DNA of 64,000 nt from Streptomyces lacrimifluminis. Lineage in GTDB: Bacteria; Actinomycetota; Actinomycetes; Streptomycetales; Streptomycetaceae. Location of the stretch: contig NZ_BMMU01000012.1 in the NCBI RefSeq assembly GCF_014646095.1, forward strand, positions 183,166 through 247,165, read 5' to 3'. A program made the position numbers and the translations under genes. Of this stretch, positions 60,115 to 64,000 are shown one piece after another. Under the pieces are notes generated by a model, which was not told the DNA's origin, ran no database searches, and worked only from the letters and a program-made list of their open reading frames with translations. The stretch's first letter is position 1; each line of letters begins with the position of its first letter.

Positions 60115-63100
60115 ATGACCCCGTGTCTGTCAGGCCGCGTTGCCGCTGGTGCTCTGCGGACCAAGTTCGATCAGATCCTGCCGCACTTCGATGAGCGCCG
60201 CCGTCGGTTGTACCTGGCCAGTGAGGCGACGGCCCTCGGCCGTGGCGGGATCGTCCGGGTCGCCGCCGCCTCCGGCACCAGCACTGCAACCATCGCGCGA
60301 GGTATGGCCGAGTTAGCCGGTTGCTCCTCACCGACCCTGCGGGTCCGGGCTCCAGGTGCGGGCCGCAAGCGGCTGACAGACACCGATCCTGGCCTGCTGC
60401 CCGCGCTGGAGTCGCTGATCGAGCCGCACACCAGAGGCGACCCCGTCTCCCCGTTGCGGTGGACCACGCTGTCGTTACGGGCCCTGGCCTCGACCCTCAT
60501 CGCACAGGGCCACCCGGTCAGCGCTTCAACCGTCGGACACCTGCTGCACACCCTGGGCTACAGCCTGCAGGGAACCGCGAAGACAACAGAGGGCATCAGC
60601 CATCCGGACCGCGATGCCCAGTTCACCCACCTGAATGCCACCGCCGCCGCGTTCCTCAACGACGCCCAGCCGGTGATCAGCGTCGACACCAAGGCCAAGG
60701 AATGGCTCGGCAACCGAGACCGGCCCGGTCGAACATGGCGTCCGGGCAAGAACGCGATCAAGGTGGACTGCCACACGTTCACCACCAACGAGCAGCCCAT
60801 GGCGATCCCCTACGGGATCTACGACATTGCCAACAACAGCGGATGGGTCAACGTCGGCACCGACCACGACACTGCCGAGTTCGCGGTGGAGTCCATCCGA
60901 CGCTGGTGGCAGCACCACGGACGGGCGGACCACCCGAATGCCGGCAGGCTCCTGATCACCGCCGACTCCGGCGGCTCCAACGACCCCCGCCGCTGGACCT
61001 GGAAAAGCAACCTTGCCGCCTTCGCACGAGAGAGCGGCCTAGAGATCACGGTCTGTCACCTACCGCCGGGGACTTCGAAGTGGAACAAGATAGAGGTGCG
61101 CCACGAGGCGCCACTGTTACCGGGCAGAGGTGAAAGACCTCTGCCGCCGGACTGTCGCAGCAGTCCGGTGAAGCTGAGGGCAGCCGATCCGTGGAGACGC
61201 ACGGGGAGGTAGGAGCAGCCCTGACAACGACGGAGCGCGTCGGTACTTCCAGACGGCGCGGGTCCGGCAAGCAAGACGAGACGCCGTACGAGAGGAACCA
61301 GTGCCTGACGTCCCGTAAGTGTTCCACCGGCTCCAATCTGGAGGATATGGGCCGGGTGCAGCGCACGCCGCCTGTCGGGCGGCGACTTCGAAGCCGGTCT
61401 CTCTATGCCGGTGAGGAGGCCACGTTGAATGCCTGCGGCGTAGGCGTGGCGATGCTGTCGGGGTAGAGCTGGGCGGCTCGCTCGTCGACCGGAAAGTGGT
61501 GAACGTGGGAAGCGTGCTGGAACCGCCTTTCCCGGCTGATATCCAGTCAGCCGGTGGGCAGGCCCGTTGTCGGCTGATGGCTCCCGTACGTGGCGGAGGC
61601 CCCGTAGTAGTCCGAGCGCGTTAATGGCGCGCACATGGCGAAGGGGGCCAGCAAGTCAGTGGCCGAAGTGCTGGAAGACCAGGAGGTTTTCGCCGGTGAA
61701 TACCGACGAACTTGAGGCCGTCACGTATGTGGCGGAGCGACGGGTACTGGAGATCCAGACCAAGCTGCACCGTTGGGCCCGTGATGATCCTCATCGCAGG
61801 TTCGATGACCTGTTCAACCTCTGTACCGATCCCGCGTTCCTGCTGGTCGCGTGGGATCGGGTGCGGGGTAACAAAGGTGCGAAAACCGCCGGGGTGGATG
61901 GCCGCACCGCGGCGTTCATCGCGGAGCGGACGGGCGTCGGGGAGTTCCTCGGCGGACTGCGGGAGAGCATCAAGGACCGTAGTTTCCGTCCGCTGCCGGT
62001 GCGGGAGCGGATGATCCCCAAGGCGGGCGGCAAGTTGCGCCGACTGGGGATCGCCACGATCGCGGACCGGGTGGTGCAGGCATCCTTGAAGCTGGTGCTG
62101 GAGCCGATTTTCGAGGCGGATTTCCTGCCGTGTTCCTACGGGTTCCGTCCGAACCGCCGGGCTCATGACGCGGTGGCCGAGGTGCGGTTCTTCACGTCCA
62201 AGTCGTATGAGTGGATCGTGGAGGGCGATATCAAAGCCTGCTTCGACGAGATTTCACACTCCGCTCTGATAGACCGGGTGCGCAAGCGCGTCGGAGACAA
62301 ACGTGTCCTGACCTTGGTGAAGGCGTTCTTGAAGTCGGGAATCCTCGGTGAGGACCGGGTACTTCGAGAGACCACCGCCGGTACCCCACAGGGTTCGATT
62401 CTCTCGCCGTTGATGAGCAACGTGGCGCTGTCGGTCCTGGACGAGCACATCGCCCAGTCTCCGGGAGGCCCGAGGTCTACGCCTTGGGCGCGGACCAAGC
62501 GGCTTCGTCAAGGTCTCCCCAACTACCGGCTTGCCCGGTACGCGGACGACTGGTGCCTAATGATCAAGGGCACCAAGGACGACGCCGAAGCTCTGCGCGA
62601 GGAGATCGCGGAGGTGTTGTCCACGATGGGCTTGCGCCTGTCCGTGGAGAAGACCCTGATCACCCACATCGACGAGGGACTGGACTTCCTCGGGTGGCGC
62701 ATCCAGCGCCACCGCCAGCGCGGATCCAGTCGCAGCTACGTCTACACCTACCCCTCGCGCAAGGCCCTGACGGCCGCGATGGGCAAGGTCAAGGCGGTAC
62801 GCCGCAGAACGGCCACCGGCCTGCCACTGGACGAACTGCTCATCCAGATCAACCGGATGCTGTTCGGCTGGTGCATGTACTTCCGCCCCGGGGTGTCCAG
62901 CGCAACCTTCCAGTACCTGAGCTCGTACACGTGGAGCCAGGTCATGAAGTGGCTGCGTCGCAAACACCTCCGGATCAACAGGAAGGATCTCCGCCGTCTT
63001 TACTGCGGCGGCGGATGGTGGCCAGCAGGGGAGGAACGGACACTGTTCGATCCCGGCAAGGTACGCACGACGCGCTACCGATACCGGGGAACGGTCATAC

Positions 63101-63964
63101 CTTCCCCCTGGCCGACCACCAGATGAAGATCAACAGGGGCAGTGAGACGGGACTTGTGGAGCGCCCGGTGCCATGAGAGTGGCACGCCGGGTGCGGGAAG
63201 AGGCCCGAAGAAACGGCTCGCTCGAAAGACGAGACCGCGCTTCGGGCCTACTTCACCACCGGATGTTCTGTCACATCACCGCGAACTGGCGGGGACGGCC
63301 GCTGACCAGCTACCAGGTCGTCCTTGAGACCATCGCCGCCACGACAACCAAGACCGGCCTGACCGTCGGGGCCGAACTGGACACAGGCAGCTACGACCTC
63401 GGCATCAGCGTCACATCCGCCTAGTTTCACGCCCTTCCGATCACACCCAACACCTTCCACGGTGACTGGAACTACACACTGTCTCCCGTTCCACCGCGAG
63501 CGCCAGACGCGCCGGCCACGACACACCGGACCGACCCGGCCCTGACCGCGATGCTCACGGATCCGGCCCTGACCGGCATGTCCCGAACCGCCTTCGAGTA
63601 TTTGGTGGCGGTCTCGGAGCCTTTCTGGGACGCCTTGGCCGAGGCAGCATTCCAGCGACGCTTCCACCGCCCGCGCAGCTATTGCCACCCCCAGACCAGC
63701 AGCGTGGACCACACCCACCGGCTCCTGGCAGCCATCCTGCGCCGCCGCAGAGCGGTGACCATGACGTTCCTGGCCCAACTACTCGGCGTCAAGCGCACCA
63801 ACCTGTCCATCCGGTACCAGGACGCAAAACGGCTCCTGGACCTGCACCGGATCCTCGTTACGCCGATACCCGGATCGCCCGCCCGCACGTTGGAACAGCT
63901 GCACGCCCGAACAACCCTCGCGGAAACCGTCGCTGACAGTGAGCCGTTTCAGAGTGGCCACTGA
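60115..63964 (+). CDS. ISAzo13-family transposase split by group II intron 2, with an in-frame amber codon
   Basis: Exon 1 (60115-61095) has the N-terminal helix-turn-helix (GIVRVAAASGTSTATIARGM) and the DDE parts PVISVDTKAKEWLGNRDRPG, LLITADSGGSNDPRRWTWK and VCHLPPGTSKWNKIE (catalytic Glu region). Exon 2 from 63257 continues exactly in frame, HRMFCHITANWRGRPLTSYQ. At 63422-63424 a TAG interrupts GISVTSA-FHALPITPNTFHGDW. Beyond it the same frame stays open to 63964 with family-like C-terminal sequence (LAQLLGVKRTNLSIRYQDAK). Spliced product: 383 residues, or about 562 with read-through. Probably inactive unless suppressed. The span given includes the intron. Confidence 0.8.
61696..63126 (+). 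CDS. ltrA: Group II intron reverse transcriptase/maturase, intact
   Basis: A 476-residue LtrA-type protein. RT blocks are complete: VPRERMI-like PLPVRERMIPKAGGKLRRLG, ADFLPCSYGFRPNRRAHDAV, YEWIVEGDIKACFDEISHSA, TPQGSILSPLMSNVALSV, LARYADDWCLMIKG (YADD about residue 280) and LITHIDEGLDFLGWRIQRHR. The maturase X domain contains MLFGWCMYFRPGVSSATFQY. No HNH endonuclease domain follows the DNA-binding C-terminus, so the intron would use nicked or replicating DNA for priming. The GTG at 61696 has AGGAGG at a 9-base spacing. It could also serve intron 1 in trans. Confidence 0.92.
   Translation: MNTDELEAVTYVAERRVLEIQTKLHRWARDDPHRRFDDLFNLCTDPAFLLVAWDRVRGNKGAKTAGVDGRTAAFIAERTGVGEFLGGLRESIKDRSFRPLPVRERMIPKAGGKLRRLGIATIADRVVQASLKLVLEPIFEADFLPCSYGFRPNRRAHDAVAEVRFFTSKSYEWIVEGDIKACFDEISHSALIDRVRKRVGDKRVLTLVKAFLKSGILGEDRVLRETTAGTPQGSILSPLMSNVALSVLDEHIAQSPGGPRSTPWARTKRLRQGLPNYRLARYADDWCLMIKGTKDDAEALREEIAEVLSTMGLRLSVEKTLITHIDEGLDFLGWRIQRHRQRGSSRSYVYTYPSRKALTAAMGKVKAVRRRTATGLPLDELLIQINRMLFGWCMYFRPGVSSATFQYLSSYTWSQVMKWLRRKHLRINRKDLRRLYCGGGWWPAGEERTLFDPGKVRTTRYRYRGTVIPSPWPTTR
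63158..63196 (+). ncRNA. Domain V of group II intron 2
   Basis: A hairpin beginning GGAGCGCCCGGTGCCAT, with a GAGA tetraloop and closing GTGGCACGCCGGGTGCGG. It contains the AGC triad (63160-63162). It lies 31 bases after the maturase stop. Confidence 0.75.
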
Positions 63965-64000
63965 TCGGGTGACGCCGATGGTGTGCGCAACGCACGAGGC

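Larger units (their letters stand above)
61096..63256 (+). mobile_element. Group II intron 2 (inside the ISAzo13-family transposase)
   Basis: Starts GTGCG at 61096 and ends TTCAC at 63256, and removal restores KWNKIE-HRMFCHITANW of the transposase in frame. The ribozyme 5' part spans 61096-61695, the maturase 61696-63126, and domain V 63158-63196. Length 2161 bases. It is clearly a sister of intron 1 (shared 5' end, layout and protein) but inserted at an unrelated exon sequence (ATAGAG/CACCGG against AGCTGG/CAACTT). Confidence 0.88.
60062..64000 (+). mobile_element. ISAzo13-family insertion sequence, right end outside the window
   Basis: The element interrupts the IS701-type transposase near 60062, where the sequence changes to CCCGTATTTCAATAAGTGC. 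Its transposase begins at 60115 and is itself split by group II intron 2. The right terminal repeat is not seen before 64000, so the element continues past the edge. The left boundary is placed by loss of homology and is accurate to a few bases only. Confidence 0.65.

Overview
High G+C (apart from one defence-like gene), high G/C at third codon positions, GTG and TTG starts, leaderless promoters and many recognisable actinobacterial families point to a Streptomyces-type chromosome. All assignments come from reading motifs in the sequence; no database search was run.

Layout. (1) 1-3.6 kb: one end of a conjugative element of the actinobacterial integrative (AICE) or plasmid type. It has a small Spd-like membrane protein, an FtsK/TraSA-type DNA translocase and a divergent GntR (Kor-like) repressor, followed by a long hairpin that could be a single-strand origin. 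(2) 3.6-9 kb: accessory genes, including an HATPase/XRE regulator pair and a notably AT-rich Mrr-type nuclease fused to a STAND NTPase (a likely anti-phage sensor-effector). They run up to the broken 5' end of a sir2 pseudogene. (3) 9-36.7 kb: chromosomal backbone. It carries DNA alkylation repair (alkA-ogt), an NmtR-type Ni/Co sensor with a P1B-4 ATPase, a macro-domain/flavin oxidoreductase pair, an inositol-phosphatase-like enzyme, two gamma-glutamyltransferase family proteins, a pyrimidine/hydantoin catabolism locus, and an extra methionine aminopeptidase beside an XRE regulator. The catabolic locus holds an NCS1 permease, an F420-type LLM oxidoreductase, a dihydropyrimidinase, two ureidopropionase-like hydrolases, a class III aminotransferase and a PucR regulator. 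(4) 36.7-64 kb: a highly plastic island. It holds an IS5-type element inserted in the last repeat of a decaying CRISPR array, broken cas1 and cas2, lipoproteins, a tRNA-Gly-like gene, a DprA/phosphoribosyltransferase pair, HNH genes, a secreted LamG protein plus giant RHS protein, and many gene remnants. It ends in two group II introns, each splitting a different transposase.

How the parts work together. The catabolic locus on the minus strand reads as uptake, ring reduction, ring opening, N-carbamoyl hydrolysis and beta-alanine transamination under a PucR regulator; no classical dihydropyrimidine dehydrogenase is present, so the LLM protein is the candidate reductase. NmtR and the efflux ATPase share an SmtB-like operator. 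In the right-hand island, an IS701-family transposase is split by an intron with a broken reverse transcriptase and is also truncated by an ISAzo13-family element. That element's transposase is split by a second intron with an intact reverse transcriptase.

The items most worth a second look are the tRNA-Gly-like gene at 41.1 kb, the intron-in-transposase nest at 57.5-64 kb, the Mrr-STAND protein at 6.3-8.8 kb, the decaying CRISPR locus at 37.6-39.3 kb, the LamG/RHS pair at 46-56.6 kb and the F420-linked pyrimidine cluster at 23-30.5 kb.
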